A DNA stretch of 64,000 nt, taken from contig NZ_VEGH01000011.1 in assembly GCF_007679345.1 (NCBI RefSeq), positions 60,005 through 124,004 on the forward strand, given 5' to 3'. The position numbers were made by a program, and so were the translations under genes. The notes beneath the pieces are model-generated. The model worked only from the letters and a program-made list of their open reading frames with translations, did no database searches and was not told the origin of the DNA. Below are positions 19,208-29,012 of this stretch, piece after piece. Source of the DNA: Cellulosimicrobium cellulans. GTDB taxonomy: Bacteria; Actinomycetota; Actinomycetes; Actinomycetales; Cellulomonadaceae. How positions within the stretch are numbered: the first letter of the stretch is position 1; each line of letters begins with the position of its first letter.

Positions 19208-20190
19208 CCGGCCCAGGCTCCAGCCCGATCGCCCCCGTCGCGCCCGACGCACCCGACGCGCCCGTCCGCGTCCGCGTCGACCTCGCCTACGACGGCACGG
19301 ACTTCGCCGGCTGGGCCCGTCAGCCCGGCCTGCGCACGGTGCAGGGCGTGGTCGAGGACGCCCTGGCGCTCGTGCTGCGCTCGGAGCACCGGGGGGACGC
19401 GCCGCCGCGGGTGACGGTCGCCGGGCGCACGGACGCGGGCGTGCACGCGCGGGGCCAGGTGCTGCACGTGGACGTCCCTGCGGGCGCGTGGACCGCGGTG
19501 CCCGGCCGGTCGGACCGCACGCCGGAGGAGTCCCTGCTCACCCGGCTCGGCGGGGTGCTGCCGCCGGACGTGGTCGCCACGGCGGTCCGGGTCGCCCCCG
19601 AGGGGTTCGACGCGCGGTTCTCGGCCGTCGCCCGGAGGTACGTCTACCGCGTCTGCGACGACCCCGCGCTGCGCGACCCGCTGCGCCGCGCGCACGTGCT
19701 GTGGACCCGGCGGCCGCTCGACGTCGACGCGATGCACGAGGCGGCAGGGCGGGTGCTGGGCCGGCACGACTTCGCGGCGTACTGCAAGCCCCGGCCCGGA
19801 GCGACGACGATCCGTACGCTCGACGAGCTGACCTGGGAGCGGCCCGCGGAGGGGCCGGACGCCGGGCTGGTGGTGGCGACGGTGCGCGCGGACGCGTTCT
19901 GCCACTCGATGGTGCGGGCGCTCGTGGGGGCGAGCCTGGCGGTGGGAGAGGGCCGGCGGCCGGTCGACTGGCCGGCGGAGCTGCTGGTCGGGGGGCGGCG
20001 CGACCCGGGGAGCGCGGTGGTCGCCGCGCACGGCCTGACGCTGGAGGAGGTCGTGTACCCGCCGGACGCCGAGCTGGCCGTGCGCCAGCTCCGGACGCGG
20101 GCGATGCGCTCGGCGGACGACGTGCACGCCGCCCCGGCCACCCGGGCCGGCGCCCCCGCGACTGGTCCGGTGGATCCCGCGGAGGACTGA
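19204..20190 (+). CDS. truA: tRNA pseudouridine(38-40) synthase
   Basis: The 328-residue enzyme isomerises uridines 38-40 in the anticodon arm of tRNAs. It carries [22 protein letters not shown] and the catalytic GRTDAGVHA with Asp77, then [22 protein letters not shown] and the closing [11 protein letters not shown], all TruA signatures. The GTG start overlaps the stop of the preceding gene (GTGA at 19204-19207). A short disordered tail of about 35 residues is unusual but harmless. TruA often lies near rplM-rpsI in bacteria, as here. Confidence 0.96.
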   Translation: MTGPGSSPIAPVAPDAPDAPVRVRVDLAYDGTDFAGWARQPGLRTVQGVVEDALALVLRSEHRGDAPPRVTVAGRTDAGVHARGQVLHVDVPAGAWTAVPGRSDRTPEESLLTRLGGVLPPDVVATAVRVAPEGFDARFSAVARRYVYRVCDDPALRDPLRRAHVLWTRRPLDVDAMHEAAGRVLGRHDFAAYCKPRPGATTIRTLDELTWERPAEGPDAGLVVATVRADAFCHSMVRALVGASLAVGEGRRPVDWPAELLVGGRRDPGSAVVAAHGLTLEEVVYPPDAELAVRQLRTRAMRSADDVHAAPATRAGAPATGPVDPAED

Positions 20191-20191
20191 C

Positions 20192-20237
20192 GCGGGCGGC
20201 GGACGCCGGTGCCCCCGCACCCGTGCCCGCCGCCCGC
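20192..20237. terminator. Hairpin between convergent truA and DUF5709 genes
   Basis: The 9-bp arms 20192-20200 and 20229-20237 pair perfectly around a 28-nt loop, directly after the truA stop. It could serve both converging genes. Confidence 0.5.
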
Positions 20238-20264
20238 CCTCGCTCGCCGCGAGGAGGCGTGGAG

Positions 20265-20684
20265 TCAGTCCTCCTCGTCGACGATGTGAACCGCGGCCTC
20301 CTCGGCGCTCGCCGCGCCGCCGTCGACGCCCGCGTCCAGCGCGAACTGGTCGTTGCCGCCCGCCTCCACCGCGTCGTCGTCCTCGAGCAGGCGGCCGGCG
20401 CGGCCGGGCTCACGGGACGGGTCGGGCGCGCGGTCGGGGTCCTCCCAGACCTCGGGCTCCTCCTGGGCCACGCGCTGGTCGAGCGTCTCGCCGCGCGACT
20501 CCTCCCACGGGGTCTCGCCGAAGTGGCTGGACGCGGGGCGGGGGCGCTCGGGCGGGCTGTAGCCCTCGTCCAGCAGGTCGTCGACGCCGCGTCCGACCAG
20601 GGTGTCCTCGGCGGGCAGCTGGTCCGCGTCGCCCTCGGCGCCGGTGGCGGCGTCCGTGCTCGTGGCAGGGGTGTTCTCGCTCAT
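20265..20684 (-). CDS. DUF5709 family protein
   Basis: An acidic 139-residue protein with the DUF5709 pattern: DTLVGRGVDDLLDEGYSPPERP, then GETLDQRVAQEEPEVWED and a terminal EAAVHIVDEED. The family is widespread in actinobacteria and has no known function; the sequence has no membrane segment or signal peptide and looks largely disordered. It is divergent from the ABC-F gene across 87 bp. Confidence 0.8.
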   Translation of the reverse strand: MSENTPATSTDAATGAEGDADQLPAEDTLVGRGVDDLLDEGYSPPERPRPASSHFGETPWEESRGETLDQRVAQEEPEVWEDPDRAPDPSREPGRAGRLLEDDDAVEAGGNDQFALDAGVDGGAASAEEAAVHIVDEED

Positions 20685-20771
20685 GCGACGAGCCTGGCAC
20701 CGCACCTGCCGCGCTGCCACCGCACGGATAACCGGTTGGGACCGGCGCCGCAGACCTGGGACGATCGGTCC

Positions 20772-22466
20772 ATGGGTCATCTCGAGGTGCACGACGTGCG
20801 CTACGTGCTCCCCGACGGCCGCCCCCTGCTCGGGGGTGTCGACCTGCGGGTCGGCGAGGGGCAGCGCACGGCGCTGGTCGGCCCGAACGGTGCGGGGAAG
20901 TCGACGCTGCTGCGGATCGTCGCGGGCGACGAGCAGCCGCACGACGGCGCGGTGGTCCGCACGGGCGGGCTCGGGGTGATGCGGCAGGACGTCGGGCGGA
21001 TCGCCGACGACCGCTCGGTGCGCGACCTGCTGGCCTCGCTCGCGACGGGCGCGATCGGCGCGGCTGCGGCGGAGCTGACGGCGTCGGAGCTGCACATGAT
21101 GGAGGTCGACGACGAGCCGTCGCAGATGCGGTACGCGCAGGCGCTCGCGGACTGGGCGGACGTCGGCGGCTACGAGGTCGAGGCGGACTGGGACCGGGTG
21201 ACGGACGCGGTGCTCTCGGTCCCGTTCGACCGGGCGCAGCACCGCGGCGTGCGGACGCTGTCGGGCGGCGAGCAGAAGCGGCTGGTGCTGGAGGCGCTGC
21301 TGCGCGGTCCCCAGGAGGTGCTGCTGCTCGACGAGCCGGACAACGCGCTGGACGTGCCGACGAAGCGCTGGCTGGAGCGGCGGCTGCTCGACAGCCCGAA
21401 GACGGTGCTGCTGGTGAGCCACGACCGCGAGCTGCTGTCCCGGGTGCCGACGCACGTCGCGACGCTGGAGCCCGCGCGGGCCGGCGCGACGGTCTGGGTG
21501 CACGGCGGGACGTTCACCACGTACACGGAGGCCCGCGAGGCACGCCGCGAGCGGCTGGCCGAGCTGGCACGCCGGTGGGACGAGGAGCACGTCAAGCTCA
21601 TCACCCTGGTGAACACCCTGAAGACCAAGGCGGCGTTCAACGACGGCCTGGCGTCGCGGTACTCCGCGGCCCAGACCCGGCTGCGCAAGTTCGAGGAGGC
21701 GGGGCCGCCCGAGGTCGTCTCCCACGACCAGCACGTGCGGGTCCGGCTGCGCGGCGGGCGCACGGCCAAGCGCGCGGTCGTCGCGGAGCGGCTGGAGCTG
21801 ACGGGGCTGATGCGGCCCTTCGACCTCGAGGTGTGGTTCGGCGAGCGCGTGGCCGTGCTGGGGTCGAACGGGTCGGGCAAGTCGCACTTCCTGCGGCTGC
21901 TCGCCGCGGGCGGCAGCGACCCGCAACCCGAGCAGGCCCCCGCCGAGGGCGAGCTGCCGATCGACCCGGTGACGCACACCGGAGTCGCCCGGCTGGGCTC
22001 GCGCGTGGTGCCCGGGTTCTTCGCGCAGAACCGGCAGCACGCGCAGGACGCCGCGTTCGCGGGCCGGACCCTCCTGGAGATCCTGCACCGCGGAGAGGGG
22101 CGCCGGCCGGGCATGGGCCGGGAGCCGGCGAGCAAGGCGCTGGACCGGTACGAGCTGGTCGCGTCGGCGGAGCAGCGGTACGAGACGCTCTCGGGCGGTC
22201 AGCAGGCGCGGTTCCACATCCTGCTGCTGGAGCTCGGCGGGGCGACGCTGCTGCTGCTCGACGAGCCGACGGACAACCTCGACCTGCACTCGGCGGAGGC
22301 GCTGGAGGCGGGGCTCGCGGCGTTCGAGGGCACGGTGCTGGCGGTGACGCACGACCGGTGGTTCGCGCGCGGTTTCGACCGGTTCCTCGTGTTCGGGGAG
22401 GACGGGGCGGTCGTCGAGACTCCGGAGCCCGTGTGGGACGCGGGCCGGGTGGCGCGGGCCCGGTGA
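20772..22466 (+). CDS. ABC-F family ATP-binding protein
   Basis: The 564-residue protein contains two ABC ATPase domains and no membrane segments. Domain 1 has Walker A GPNGAGKST (from residue 38), signature LSGGEQKRL and Walker B LLLDEPDNALDV. Domain 2 has Walker A GSNGSGKSH (about 367), signature LSGGQQARF and Walker B LLLLDEPTDNLDL. A charged linker lies between them. ABC-F proteins act on the ribosome as translation factors or antibiotic-protection proteins; which applies here is open. A promoter TTGGGA-N18-GACGAT (20736-20765) ends 6 bases before the ATG, again suggesting a leaderless mRNA. Confidence 0.9.
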   Translation: MGHLEVHDVRYVLPDGRPLLGGVDLRVGEGQRTALVGPNGAGKSTLLRIVAGDEQPHDGAVVRTGGLGVMRQDVGRIADDRSVRDLLASLATGAIGAAAAELTASELHMMEVDDEPSQMRYAQALADWADVGGYEVEADWDRVTDAVLSVPFDRAQHRGVRTLSGGEQKRLVLEALLRGPQEVLLLDEPDNALDVPTKRWLERRLLDSPKTVLLVSHDRELLSRVPTHVATLEPARAGATVWVHGGTFTTYTEAREARRERLAELARRWDEEHVKLITLVNTLKTKAAFNDGLASRYSAAQTRLRKFEEAGPPEVVSHDQHVRVRLRGGRTAKRAVVAERLELTGLMRPFDLEVWFGERVAVLGSNGSGKSHFLRLLAAGGSDPQPEQAPAEGELPIDPVTHTGVARLGSRVVPGFFAQNRQHAQDAAFAGRTLLEILHRGEGRRPGMGREPASKALDRYELVASAEQRYETLSGGQQARFHILLLELGGATLLLLDEPTDNLDLHSAEALEAGLAAFEGTVLAVTHDRWFARGFDRFLVFGEDGAVVETPEPVWDAGRVARAR

Positions 22467-22497
22467 GCAGGGGCGGGGGCCGGTGACCGACGTCGCT

Positions 22498-22527
22498 TTG
22501 ACCGCCCCCCCGCCCGGCGGCTACCCT
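22498..22527 (+). promoter_or_regulatory. Promoter of rplM-rpsI
   Basis: TTGACC (22498-22503), an 18-bp spacer and TACCCT (22522-22527) form a good primary-sigma promoter. It leaves a leader of about 140 nt before rplM. Confidence 0.7.
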
Positions 22528-22544
22528 GGTGAGTCGTTGTGCGT

Positions 22545-22603
22545 CCGTCGGTGTCGACCCAGGTGCGTTCCCACTCACCGGTCCACGGACGACGCACCGA
22601 CGG
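22545..22603 (+). ncRNA. Possible structured leader of rplM-rpsI mRNA
   Basis: A perfect 9-bp inverted repeat (22545-22553 with 22595-22603) encloses a 41-nt loop that could fold further (GGTG at 22563 against CACC near 22575). It lies wholly within the 5' leader and is not followed by a U-tract. L13/S9 operons are autoregulated through leader structures in other bacteria, so a ribosomal-protein-binding leader is plausible but unproven. Confidence 0.35.
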
Positions 22604-22675
22604 TACTCATCGGCTGACCCCGGCTTCTACGGGATTGCCGTGGACACAGTCAGAGACATAGAGAAGGCAACGACC

Positions 22676-23122
22676 GTGCGCACGTACACCCCGAAGCCCG
22701 GCGACGTCCAGCGGAACTGGTACGTCATCGACGCGACCGATGTCGTCCTGGGCCGCCTCGCCACCCACGTCGCCACGCTGCTGCGCGGCAAGCACAAGGC
22801 GACCTTCGCCCCGCACGTGGACGGCGGCGACTTCGTCATCGTCATCAACGCGGACAAGGTCGCGCTGACCGGCAACAAGCGCGAGACCAAGCTCGCCTAC
22901 CGCCACTCGGGCTTCCCGGGTGGTCTGCGGGCGACCACGTACACCGACCTGCTCGACAAGCACCCCGAGCGTGCCGTCGAGAAGGCCGTGCGTGGCATGC
23001 TCCCGAAGACCTCGCTGGCCCGCCAGCAGCTCTCGAAGCTGAAGGTCTACCGCGGTGCCGAGCACCCGCACGCCGCCCAGCAGCCGAAGCCCTTCGAGAT
23101 CACCCAGGTCGCGCAGGGCTGA
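22676..23122 (+). CDS. rplM: 50S ribosomal protein L13 (uL13)
   Basis: The 148-residue protein begins [19 protein letters not shown] and has [20 protein letters not shown] and the conserved [19 protein letters not shown] end. The GTG at 22676 is selected from the conserved N-terminus; a GAGAAGG site lies 7-8 bases upstream, and upstream in-frame starts would add unconserved residues. It forms an operon with rpsI, 35 bp downstream. Confidence 0.98.
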   Translation: MRTYTPKPGDVQRNWYVIDATDVVLGRLATHVATLLRGKHKATFAPHVDGGDFVIVINADKVALTGNKRETKLAYRHSGFPGGLRATTYTDLLDKHPERAVEKAVRGMLPKTSLARQQLSKLKVYRGAEHPHAAQQPKPFEITQVAQG

Positions 23123-23157
23123 CGCCCTCGAGCACACCGGAACAGGACGCGAAACAC

Positions 23158-23646
23158 ATGGCCGAGACCACGGTCGACATCGACCTCGAGGGCGGCGAGA
23201 CGCCCAGCAGCTACACCTCCGAGACCGCGGCCCCCGCGGGCCGGGGCCAGAGCCTCACGGCTCCCGGCCAGGCCCTGGGTCGCCGCAAGGAGGCGATCGC
23301 CCGCGTGCGCCTGGTGCCCGGCACCGGCCAGTGGAAGATCAACGGCCGCACCCTCGAGGAGTACTTCCCGAACAAGGTGCACCAGCAGCTCGTGAACTCC
23401 CCGCTGAAGCTGGTGGAGGTCGAGGGCCGCTTCGACGTCATCGCCCGCATCAGCGGCGGCGGCGTCACCGGCCAGGCCGGCGCGCTGCGCCTGGGCATCG
23501 CCCGCGCGCTCAACGAGATCGACGCCGAGCACAACCGTCCGGCGCTGAAGAAGGCCGGCTTCCTGACCCGCGACGCCCGCGTCGTCGAGCGCAAGAAGGC
23601 CGGTCTCAAGAAGGCCCGCAAGGCCCCGCAGTACTCCAAGCGCTGA
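23158..23646 (+). CDS. rpsI: 30S ribosomal protein S9 (uS9) with N-terminal extension
   Basis: The core (about residues 40-162) has [38 protein letters not shown] and the basic [12 protein letters not shown] tail that reaches the P-site tRNA. About 38 acidic, Ser/Thr-rich residues precede it, an extension common in actinobacterial S9. The start ATG follows the rplM stop closely, with a modest ribosome-binding site. Confidence 0.98.
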   Translation: MAETTVDIDLEGGETPSSYTSETAAPAGRGQSLTAPGQALGRRKEAIARVRLVPGTGQWKINGRTLEEYFPNKVHQQLVNSPLKLVEVEGRFDVIARISGGGVTGQAGALRLGIARALNEIDAEHNRPALKKAGFLTRDARVVERKKAGLKKARKAPQYSKR

Positions 23647-23664
23647 TCCACGGATCAGCGACCG

Positions 23665-23706
23665 CGGCCGATGGCCCCGAGGGTCCGCCCTCGGGGCCGT
23701 CGGCCG
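23665..23706 (+). terminator. Terminator after rpsI
   Basis: A 19-bp stem (23665-23683 with 23688-23706, one G-U pair) with a 4-base loop, followed by TTCC. A smaller perfect 8-bp hairpin (23642-23659) overlaps the rpsI stop codon. Confidence 0.85.
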
Positions 23707-23795
23707 TTCCGGTGCCCGGGTTGCGCGCGCTGACGCGTCCGCCCTGGCACGATGCTGGAGGCCGCAGCGGCGGCCCGACGACGAGGGGGCCCTCG

Positions 23796-25145
23796 ATGGG
23801 ACGACTGTTCGGCACCGACGGGGTGCGCGGCCTGGCGAACCGGGACGTGACCGCGGAGCTGGCGCTGGACCTGTCCGTGGCGGCCGCGCACGTGCTCGGC
23901 CAGCGCGGCGAGTTCGCCGGCCACCGGCCGCGCGCCGTGGTCGGCCGCGACCCGCGCGCGTCGGGCGAGTTCCTCTCCGCCGCCGTGGCCGCCGGCCTGG
24001 CGAGCGCGGGCGTGGACGTGCTGAACGTCGGCGTGCTGCCGACGCCCGCCATCGCGCACCTGACGGGCGCGCTGGACGTCGACCTCGGCGTCGTGCTGTC
24101 GGCGTCGCACAACCCCATGCCGGACAACGGCATCAAGTTCCTGGCGCGCGGCGGCCACAAGCTCGACGACGAGCTCGAGGACGCCATCGAGCAGCGCCTG
24201 CGCGCGGACTGGGAGCGCCCCGTGGGCGCGGCCGTCGGCCGGATCCGGTCGGACACCGGGCGCGCGGGCGAGCAGTACGTCGAGCACCTGGTCTCGACGC
24301 TCGGCCACGACCTCGCCGGTCTGCGGGTCGCGGTGGACTGCGCGAACGGCGCGGCGTCCGAGGTGGGTCCCGCGGCGCTCCGCGAGGCCGGCGCCGACGT
24401 GGTCGTGATCAACGCGTCGCCCGACGGCCGGAACATCAACGAGGCGTGCGGCTCGACGCACCCCGAGCAGCTGCAGGCGGCGGTCGTGGCCTCGGGCGCG
24501 GACCTCGGCGTGGCCTTCGACGGCGACGCGGACCGCTGCCTCGCGGTCGACCACACCGGCGCGCTGGTGGACGGCGACCAGATCATGGGCGTGCTCGCCC
24601 TCGACCTGCGGGAGCGCGGGGTCCTGGCCCACGACACGCTGGTCGTCACGGTGATGAGCAACCTCGGCCTGCGCCTCGCGATGCAGGCCGCGGGCGTCCG
24701 CACCGTGGAGACGGGCGTGGGCGACCGCTACGTGCTGGAGGCGATGCGCGCGCACGGGTACAACCTGGGCGGCGAGCAGTCGGGCCACGTGATCCTCGCG
24801 GACCACGCCACGACCGGCGACGGGACGCTCACCGCGCTCCAGCTCGCGTCCCGCGTCGCCGCGACCGGCCAGAAGCTCAGCGAGCTCGCGGCCGTCGTGC
24901 GGCGGCTGCCGCAGACGCTGGTCAACGTGCCGGGGGTGGACAAGGACCGCGCGGGTACGGACGAGCACGTCGCCGCGGCCGTCGGTGCCGCGCAGAGCTC
25001 GCTCGGCTCGACGGGGCGGGTGCTGCTCCGCCCGTCCGGGACGGAGCCGCTGGTCCGCGTCATGGTCGAGGCCGCGACGCAGGACGACGCCGACCGGGTC
25101 GCCGGGCAGCTGGCGGACGTCGTGCGCGACCGCCTCGCTCTCTGA
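23796..25145 (+). CDS. glmM: Phosphoglucosamine mutase
   Basis: The 449-residue enzyme converts glucosamine-6-phosphate to glucosamine-1-phosphate for UDP-GlcNAc and peptidoglycan synthesis. It starts [15 protein letters not shown], has the phosphoserine loop [11 protein letters not shown] (Ser104), the Mg loop FDGDADRC and the phosphate-binding [12 protein letters not shown] near the end. The length is standard. It lies downstream of rplM-rpsI as in most actinobacteria, and glmS, the preceding step in the pathway, is encoded 4 kb away. Confidence 0.97.
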   Translation: MGRLFGTDGVRGLANRDVTAELALDLSVAAAHVLGQRGEFAGHRPRAVVGRDPRASGEFLSAAVAAGLASAGVDVLNVGVLPTPAIAHLTGALDVDLGVVLSASHNPMPDNGIKFLARGGHKLDDELEDAIEQRLRADWERPVGAAVGRIRSDTGRAGEQYVEHLVSTLGHDLAGLRVAVDCANGAASEVGPAALREAGADVVVINASPDGRNINEACGSTHPEQLQAAVVASGADLGVAFDGDADRCLAVDHTGALVDGDQIMGVLALDLRERGVLAHDTLVVTVMSNLGLRLAMQAAGVRTVETGVGDRYVLEAMRAHGYNLGGEQSGHVILADHATTGDGTLTALQLASRVAATGQKLSELAAVVRRLPQTLVNVPGVDKDRAGTDEHVAAAVGAAQSSLGSTGRVLLRPSGTEPLVRVMVEAATQDDADRVAGQLADVVRDRLAL

Positions 25146-25158
25146 GCGGCACTCGGCG

Positions 25159-25881
25159 ATGACGACCACGGACGGGGCCGGCGCGGCGCCGGCCGCCGGC
25201 GGCCCCCCGCAGGCGACCTGGCCGGCCGCGGTGGTCCGCGAGCACGTGCTGCGGCTGCTCGACGCCGGCGCGGCCGACCCGTCGGGCACCGTGCCGATCG
25301 TGCAGGCGGGCCACCCGGCGCTGCGGATGCGCGCGGTGCCGTTCGACGGGCAGGTCGGCGACGACGAGCTCACCGCGCTGGTGGCGCTGATGCGCCGGAC
25401 GATGCACGCCGCCCCCGGCGTCGGGCTCGCCGCGCCGCAGATCGGACTGCCGCTCGCGCTCGCCGTGCTGGCCGACCCGGGTGCGGGCGAGACGGAGACG
25501 GGCCGGGTGCGGGAGCGCCCGGCGCTGCCGTTCCGGGTGCTCGTGAACCCGGTGTACGAGCCGGTGCCGGGCGAGCAGCCCGAGCGGGTGTCGTTCTACG
25601 AGGGCTGCCTGAGCGTCGTCGGTTACCAGGCCGTGGTCCCGCGGCTGCGGCGGCTGCGGCTCACCGGGCAGGACGAGACGGGCGCCGCGCTCGACGAGGT
25701 CGTGCAGGGCTGGCCGGCCCGGATCGTGCAGCACGAGACGGACCACCTGAACGGGACGCTCTACCTGGACCGGGCGCACCCCCGCTCGCTGTCCGCGACC
25801 GACGAGCTCGGCGCGCACTGGGCGACGGAGCCCCGCCCCACCGAGGCGGCACGCACCCTCGGCTTCCCGCTCGAGCCCTGA
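25159..25881 (+). CDS. def: Peptide deformylase
   Basis: The 240-residue metalloenzyme removes the N-formyl group from nascent proteins. All three motifs are present: GVGLAAPQIG, EGCLS (Cys metal ligand) and QHETDHLNG (HExxH). An extension of about 50 residues precedes the usual start (VPIVQAGHPALRMRA), as in several actinobacterial paralogues. The ATG at 25159 lies 13 bp after the glmM stop, suggesting cotranscription; an ORF extending upstream would overlap glmM and is not favoured. Confidence 0.95.
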   Translation: MTTTDGAGAAPAAGGPPQATWPAAVVREHVLRLLDAGAADPSGTVPIVQAGHPALRMRAVPFDGQVGDDELTALVALMRRTMHAAPGVGLAAPQIGLPLALAVLADPGAGETETGRVRERPALPFRVLVNPVYEPVPGEQPERVSFYEGCLSVVGYQAVVPRLRRLRLTGQDETGAALDEVVQGWPARIVQHETDHLNGTLYLDRAHPRSLSATDELGAHWATEPRPTEAARTLGFPLEP

Positions 25882-26234
25882 GGCCGGGCACCCGCGGCGC
25901 AGCGTTCACCGGGTCGTCACCGAATGACCGTGACCCGTGTCGCACCCGCGTGGTGCACTGGCACGGCAGGGGACGCACGGGCGGCGCACGGGGTGGCGCA
26001 CCGGGGTGCGGCCGGCCCGCCGGGGTCGTCCGTCCGGTCGGCACCGCTCCGCCGGGAGGCGGACCCCGGGCGGCCGGACGTCGTCCCGGGGGCCGATGCC
26101 GCGTGCGAGAGCGCCGGTCAGGATGGGGGGAGGACCAGGGGGGAGTCGGGGGAGTCCCCCATGTCGCGGCCCGCGGCACGCACCTAGCGTGGACGTCGGC
26201 CGCCGTGGCCAGCCGCCGAACGACGCAGGAGCTG
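25882..26234. other. 353-bp gap with hairpin and promoter, no gene
   Basis: The start holds an interrupted palindrome, GGGTC-GTCA (25911-25919) against TGAC...GACCC (25925-25936), which could end def transcription. The end holds a TAGCGT -10-like box at 26185-26190, giving a leader of about 45 nt for the DedA gene. The GC-rich middle encodes no convincing protein in any frame. Confidence 0.5.
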
Positions 26235-27125
26235 ATGACCGTGCTGCAGGACTGGATCAGCGCCATCGAGGGCTGGGTGCCGATGCTGGCCGACTCCCTC
26301 TGGGTGTTCCCGGCGCTGTTCCTCTTCGCGACGATCGACGGCTTCTTCCCGCCGATCCCGAGCGAGTCGGTCGTGATCGCCCTGGCGTCGCTGTCGGTGT
26401 CCCAGGGCGCGCCGAACATCGTGCTCGTGGTCCTGGCCGCCGCGCTCGGCGCGTTCGCCGGCGACCAGATCGCGTACGCGATCGGCTCGAGGGTCGACGT
26501 GCACCGGCTGCGGGTGTTCCGCACCGCCCGCGGGCGCAAGGCGCTGGCCTGGGCGGAGCACGCGCTGGCGCACCGCGGCTCGTCGTTCATCCTCGCGGCG
26601 CGGTACATCCCGATCGGCCGGGTGGCGGTGAACATGACGGCCGGGGCGCTCGGCTACCCCCGCAAGCGGTTCGTGGGGCTGACGGGGCTCGCGGCGGTGA
26701 CGTGGGCCGTGTACGGCTCGGCGGTCGGTGCGGGCGCCGGGCTGTGGCTGGAGGACCACCCCCTGATCGCAGTCGTCGCGGGGGTCGTCGTCGGCACGCT
26801 CGTGGGCGTCGGGATCGACTGGGTGCTGCGCCGCTGGACCGGGATCGACCGCACGCCGGTGGTCGTGGCCACCGCCGCCGCGGCCGCCTCCGCCGCGGCC
26901 GCCGCGCCCGCCGCCGGGCCCAGCGCGGCCGCCACCGCCGCCCCCGCCCGCGCCGCAGCCGCTGCCGCTCCCGCCGCCACCGCCCCGCCGACGACCCCCG
27001 CTGCCGTCGCCCGGCCCGTCGCGCCGGCGGCGCCGGTCCGGCCCGCCGCCGTCGCGGCGGCGTGCGCCCCGGGTGCTCCCGACGTCCGGGTCACGTCCCG
27101 GCAACGATCCGGCCCCGCCCGCTAA
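26235..27125 (+). CDS. DedA family membrane protein
   Basis: The 296-residue protein has a DedA/SNARE-associated domain (about 1-195) with several hydrophobic segments. It includes the re-entrant motif FATIDGFFPPIPSE and ARYIPIGRVAVNMTAG, whose Arg and Gly are characteristic. Members are proposed undecaprenyl-phosphate or phospholipid scramblases/flippases. The last 90 residues are an Ala/Pro-rich cytoplasmic tail with no recognised domain. The ATG at 26235 is backed by an AGGAG site. Confidence 0.88.
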   Translation: MTVLQDWISAIEGWVPMLADSLWVFPALFLFATIDGFFPPIPSESVVIALASLSVSQGAPNIVLVVLAAALGAFAGDQIAYAIGSRVDVHRLRVFRTARGRKALAWAEHALAHRGSSFILAARYIPIGRVAVNMTAGALGYPRKRFVGLTGLAAVTWAVYGSAVGAGAGLWLEDHPLIAVVAGVVVGTLVGVGIDWVLRRWTGIDRTPVVVATAAAAASAAAAAPAAGPSAAATAAPARAAAAAAPAATAPPTTPAAVARPVAPAAPVRPAAVAAACAPGAPDVRVTSRQRSGPAR

Positions 27126-27269
27126 CGATCCGGCATCGTCGCCCGGCGGCGACGTCGGCCGCGCCTACGCTCGGTCCGGGCCACAACGGCGTCGCCCCCG
27201 ACGGCGGAGGCCGGGCAGACGCCCGCGCCTTCGCCCTGGGCAGGGGCACGGGCGACGGAGGGTGGCGAC

Positions 27270-27923
27270 ATGGCGGCATCGCGTCCTCGCGCACCCCGCC
27301 GCCGGCCCCGCCGCGCCGTCCCGGGCGGCCTCGTCGCCCTCGCCCTCGCGGTCGGCCTGGCGTCGTGCGCGGGCGGGGACGGGGCGTCGTCCGCGGCGGA
27401 CGCCGCCCAGCGGTCCTCAGCGGGTGCCGCGGTGTCCGCCGGGGCGGACTGCCTGGCGCCGCAGGTCCTCGACGCGCTCGGGTTCGCCGGCGGCGGCGCG
27501 AGCAGCACGGCGCACCCGGACGTGCCCGACGCCGGCCCGGTCCCGGACGGGTTCTCCGCGGTGTCCGCCGTCCTGTGCACGACGGGGGAGACGCTGACCG
27601 ACGCCGCGGGCCGGTGGGCGGCGGTGACCGCGACCCGGCTCGAGGGCGACGTCCGGCCGCTGCTCACCGCGCTGACGGCCTCGGCGACCGTGCCGGCCGC
27701 GGGGACGACGCCCACCCCCTGCGCGGCGGGCACCGAGCGGGCCGACCTGTGGCTCGTGGACGCGCTGGGTGCCGCGGTCCGGGTGGCCCTGCCGTCCGGA
27801 GGCTGCGGGGCCCTGCCGATCTCGGTGTCGGAGGGTCTGGAGGTGCTGGACCCCGTCGACGTCGAGCACTACCCGGTCGAGCTGGTCGGCCCGCGGGCGA
27901 CCGGGTCCCCGACCGGGAGCTGA
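27270..27923 (+). CDS. Putative lipoprotein of unknown function
   Basis: A 217-residue protein with an Arg-rich n-region, a hydrophobic stretch and the lipobox LASC (Cys33), so it should be lipid-anchored outside the membrane. Four further cysteines are present, in contexts suggesting disulfides. No conserved domain is recognised. A CGGAGGG site precedes the ATG. Its 3' end faces coaA at 18 bp. Confidence 0.75.
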   Translation: MAASRPRAPRRRPRRAVPGGLVALALAVGLASCAGGDGASSAADAAQRSSAGAAVSAGADCLAPQVLDALGFAGGGASSTAHPDVPDAGPVPDGFSAVSAVLCTTGETLTDAAGRWAAVTATRLEGDVRPLLTALTASATVPAAGTTPTPCAAGTERADLWLVDALGAAVRVALPSGGCGALPISVSEGLEVLDPVDVEHYPVELVGPRATGSPTGS

Positions 27924-27941
27924 CCCGCGACCCCGGTGGGG

Positions 27942-28904
27942 TCAGAGCTTGCGGAGCCGCACCCGGCGGACCGAGTGGTCGCCGCCCTTGGTCAGCACGA
28001 GCGTCGCCCGGCTGCGGGTGGGCAGGATGTTCCGCACCAGGTTCGGGGCGTTGATCGCGTCCCAGATGCCCTCGGCGCGGGCGACGGCCTCCTCGTCGCT
28101 GAGGCCCGCGTACCGGTGGAAGTACGACTCCGGCCGGGCGAACGCGGTCGACCGCAGGGACAGGAACCGCTCGACGTACCACTGCCGCACGTCGGAGGTC
28201 CGCGCGTCCACGTAGATGGAGAAGTCGAAGAAGTCGCTCACCGCGAGGTTCGACGTGCTGGACGTGCCGGCAGCGGAGGGCGCGGGCTGCAGCACGTTCA
28301 GGCCCTCGACGATCAGCACGTCGGGCCGGCGCACGACCACCTCGGCGCCGGGGACGATGTCGTAGGTGACGTGGTCGTACACCGGGGCTCGGACCTCGTC
28401 GTGGCCGGCCTTCACCTTCGACACGAACTGCAGCAGCGCCCGGCGGTCGTACGACTCCGGGAAGCCCTTGCGGTCCATCAGGCCGCGGCGCTCGAGCTCG
28501 GCGTTCGGGTGGAGGAACCCGTCGGTCGTCATCAGCGCGACGTTCGGGGTCGCGGGCCAGCGGGCCATCAGCTCGCGCAGCAGCCGGGCGGTGGTGGACT
28601 TGCCGACGGCGACCGACCCCGCCACGCCGATGACGAACGGGGTGCGCGGGGTGTCCTCCCGCAGGAACGTCGACGACGCGGCGTGCAGGCGGCGGGTCGC
28701 GGTCACGTACAGGTCGAGCAGCCGGGACAGCGGCCGGTAGATCGCGTCCACCTCGGCCAGGTCGATCGGGTCGCCGAGCCCGCGGAGCCGGGTCACGTCG
28801 TCGTCGGTCAGCGGCAGCGGCGTGGACTCGGAGAGGCGGACCCAGGAGTCCCGGTCGAGCTCCACGTACGGGGAGGTCTGCCCGGGGACGTCGGTGGCGC
28901 GCAC
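27942..28904 (-). CDS. coaA: Pantothenate kinase, type I
   Basis: The 320-residue kinase phosphorylates pantothenate, the first committed step of CoA synthesis. It has Walker [13 protein letters not shown] (residues 93-104), TTDGFLHPN and the [15 protein letters not shown] segment of bacterial type I enzymes, and ends [12 protein letters not shown]. The GTG start at 28902-28904 lies 6 bases after a CAGAAT -10-like box on the minus strand. It is divergent from glmS. Confidence 0.96.
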   Translation of the reverse strand: MRATDVPGQTSPYVELDRDSWVRLSESTPLPLTDDDVTRLRGLGDPIDLAEVDAIYRPLSRLLDLYVTATRRLHAASSTFLREDTPRTPFVIGVAGSVAVGKSTTARLLRELMARWPATPNVALMTTDGFLHPNAELERRGLMDRKGFPESYDRRALLQFVSKVKAGHDEVRAPVYDHVTYDIVPGAEVVVRRPDVLIVEGLNVLQPAPSAAGTSSTSNLAVSDFFDFSIYVDARTSDVRQWYVERFLSLRSTAFARPESYFHRYAGLSDEEAVARAEGIWDAINAPNLVRNILPTRSRATLVLTKGGDHSVRRVRLRKL

Positions 28905-29012
28905 CCGACGATTCTGCACGATCCGGCGGCTCCCGCCCGCTCGGGCGGGGCGCGGCGGCGACGTGACCTGCGCCGCGGCGGTGCCGTCCCGGCCGCGGCT
29001 AGACTCCCGCCC

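Noticed and set aside
25924..26187. Short open frames upstream of the DedA gene
   Set aside because: Low-complexity Arg/Gly translation overlapping the presumed promoter.
28905..29012. glmS ribozyme upstream of glmS
   Set aside because: The gap is only 108 bp and a -10 box lies 7 bases before the ATG, leaving no transcribed leader.
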